DNA of 7,866 bases, from NCBI RefSeq assembly GCF_000198775.1, contig NC_014718.1, forward strand, positions 723,969 through 731,834, in the 5' to 3' direction. The position numbers and the translations under genes were made by a program. Positions 6,908 to 7,866 of the stretch are shown here, in pieces. The stretch comes from Mycetohabitans rhizoxinica HKI 454. Lineage in GTDB: Bacteria; Pseudomonadota; Gammaproteobacteria; Burkholderiales; Burkholderiaceae. Position 1 is the stretch's first letter. The number at the start of each line of letters is the position of its first letter. Below the pieces are notes generated by a model, which worked only from the letters and a program-made list of their open reading frames with translations, had not been told where the DNA came from and ran no database searches.

Positions 6908-7557
6908 GGCCAATTGCACGCCTTGTGCCACCTGAAGACCGTCAGAATCTCCTCTTAACAACTCGTCGGTTTGTCCCGGTCATTGGCGAGGATGTTAGAA
7001 GCGGCATGTTAGCGGTTAAACACGTTCCCAAGGTAAAAAATTTTAACCAATTTAAAACTGCGCTGGATGAAATTCAAAAATTCTCCCGATCATGCCGGCA
7101 AGAGCCGCTGCTGCCTCTTGCGTCTCAAATTGAACACCTTCCCGAGGAAGACCGAGAAAATGCTTTCAATAAGCTTTTCAAAGCGATCGGCGAGTTGATG
7201 GCCGTTGATCAGCCTAGCGTACTAAGCAACCTTGCCAGTCAAATCTGCATGCTGCCGCCAGATAAGCGGTCAGCGGCCTTCCGCAAAATTTTCGACGCAA
7301 GCGACAAGCTTCCTGCCAGGGGCAGAGCCGATGTGCTGAGCAGCCTCGCAAGCAGAGCCGTTTCTTCTCTGCCCGAAAGTGACCAGAACACAGCTATAGA
7401 CGATCTCCACAAGGCAGCAGACGCTTTACCGGCCCGCCACAGAAGCAAAGTGCAGGAGAGCCTTAATGCTATGCAGTTTGTCATGATGGTCGATATGCAG
7501 GTTAATCTTATGATGCAACAGCTTCATATGGCTTTCAGGCCTTTTGGGATGGGCTGA
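6889..7557 (+). CDS. F-box-like protein with helical repeats, candidate T3SS effector
   Basis: The 222-residue product is cytoplasmic in character: no signal peptide and no membrane segment. Residues 1-35 fit an F-box: Met-Pro-Asn-Glu-Leu-Leu, Ile9, Leu12, Pro-Pro-Glu-Asp (14-17), Leu21-23, Thr-Thr-Arg-Arg-Phe (24-28). F-boxes bind Skp1 in eukaryotic SCF ubiquitin ligases. Bacterial carriers such as Ralstonia GALA (RipG) effectors are injected through a T3SS. Residues 54-195 form three and a half repeats of 38-39 residues. The last 27 residues are rich in Met and Gln. The F-box begins at residue 1 and the ATG has no ribosome-binding site, so the true start is probably at 6764 in another frame. 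The gene is less GC-rich than its neighbours (7021-7080 has 19 G/C in 60), suggesting acquisition. Caution: LVPPEDR in the F-box resembles the LPEEDR repeat motif, so it might instead be a worn repeat unit. Confidence 0.6.
   Translation: MPNELLRPIARLVPPEDRQNLLLTTRRFVPVIGEDVRSGMLAVKHVPKVKNFNQFKTALDEIQKFSRSCRQEPLLPLASQIEHLPEEDRENAFNKLFKAIGELMAVDQPSVLSNLASQICMLPPDKRSAAFRKIFDASDKLPARGRADVLSSLASRAVSSLPESDQNTAIDDLHKAADALPARHRSKVQESLNAMQFVMMVDMQVNLMMQQLHMAFRPFGMG
7048..7473 (+). repeat. Protein-level tandem repeat, about 38 residues, 3.5 copies
   Basis: The units are residues 54-92 (7048-7164), 93-130 (7165-7278), 131-169 (7279-7395) and a partial 170-195 (7396-7473) of the F-box-like protein. Marker motifs recur in step: LASQ/LASQ/LASR at 77, 115 and 153, and LPEEDR/LPPDKR/LPESDQ at 84, 122 and 161. 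Each unit looks like two helices joined at the Leu-Pro turn, in the manner of HEAT-, ARM- or SKWP-type solenoids. At DNA level the copies have diverged, so the repeat is old. Confidence 0.7.
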
Positions 7558-7587
7558 ATCGTCCGCCCCCAGCAGGCGAATTCAGCC
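7552..7587. repeat. 8-bp inverted repeat spanning the effector stop codon
   Basis: GGCTGAAT (7552-7559, containing the TGA stop) and ATTCAGCC (7580-7587) are exact reverse complements 20 bases apart. With no T tract after it, an intrinsic terminator is doubtful. It might stabilise the 3' end of the transcript. The remaining bases up to 7755 show no gene. Confidence 0.3.
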
Positions 7588-7755
7588 GGCTTCATCCACC
7601 GCGATGCAGAGGTGGCCAGTCTGGTCGCTGAATTGATAATCAGCTACGGTAGTAACGGTTGACGTGTCGATGCATTCCCGTGCACAGCTATCGGGCCGCT
7701 CCTGCCTGGATATTACTGACGCCAGAGGTGTGTTTGTCGATGGCCCTCTCTTTCT

Positions 7756-7866
7756 TCACCGCAGTCCGTGCGCCAGCTCGCGCATGTAGTCCCCCAATCC
7801 TGCAAGCACGAGTTGCCCACGGACTTGCTCGACAAAGATGCCAACGAACAGCGCGAGGATCAGGAC
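7756..7866 (-). CDS. C-terminus of a membrane protein, possibly T3SS export protein SctT (HrcT)
   Basis: Only the last 36 codons are inside the window. The stop is TCA at 7756-7758 (TGA on the - strand). The residues begin with a hydrophobic run (VLILALFVGIFVEQ), then an Arg-bearing stretch (VRGQL) and a short polar helix ending in LAHGLR. A final membrane segment with a short amphipathic tail suits the end of SctT, an inner-membrane export-gate component. A hrcT gene near hrpB and sctC would fit Ralstonia-type clusters. The fragment is too short to be sure. The frame is open across the window edge and is read towards hrpB and sctC. Confidence 0.5.
   Translation of the reverse strand, partial: VLILALFVGIFVEQVRGQLVLAGLGDYMRELAHGLR

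Noticed and set aside
1..7866. CRISPR arrays, tRNA or rRNA genes, intact insertion sequences
   Set aside because: I saw no regularly spaced repeats, no tRNA or rRNA signatures and no transposase on either strand.

Overview
The window looks like part of a chromosomal (or large-replicon) type III secretion (T3SS) locus of the Hrp group II kind, the type controlled by HrpG and HrpB/HrpX, from a beta-proteobacterium of the Burkholderiaceae. This rests on four gene products: an OmpR-type HrpG-like regulator, a HrpB-like AraC regulator, a T3SS secretin (SctC/HrcC), and what may be the tail of SctT. A Mycetohabitans (endofungal Burkholderia) or close relative is my best guess, but that is an inference from gene order and decaying DNA, not a database match.

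Left part (1-1906). The first 446 bases hold the wreck of a second HrpG-like regulator, with an in-frame stop, two frameshifts and a missing C-terminus. About 570 bases without a gene follow. They contain a perfect hairpin and, 89 bases before the hrpG start codon, a sequence matching the -24/-12 consensus of sigma-54 promoters. Then comes the intact hrpG-like gene (+), whose receiver domain has lost most phosphorylation-pocket residues. Its 3' end overlaps the 3' end of the secretin gene by 24 bases.

Middle (1883-5332, - strand). hrpB and then sctC are read in the same direction, 57 bases apart, probably as one transcript. In the Ralstonia model HrpG activates hrpB, and HrpB activates the T3SS structural and effector genes. 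Regulators and outer-membrane ring are thus encoded together.

Right part (5333-7866). Two + strand genes lie between hrpB and the possible sctT end. One is a DUF3455-family lipoprotein. The other is a less GC-rich gene for a protein with an F-box-like N-terminus followed by a helical repeat of about 38 residues, which has the look of a T3SS effector. An out-of-phase 47-codon reading frame directly before it could be its lost secretion signal, so the effector may be frameshifted. The last 111 bases are the C-terminus of a membrane protein on the - strand.

The most interesting items are the F-box/repeat effector candidate with its split N-terminus, the sigma-54-like promoter before hrpG, and the decayed hrpG paralogue.
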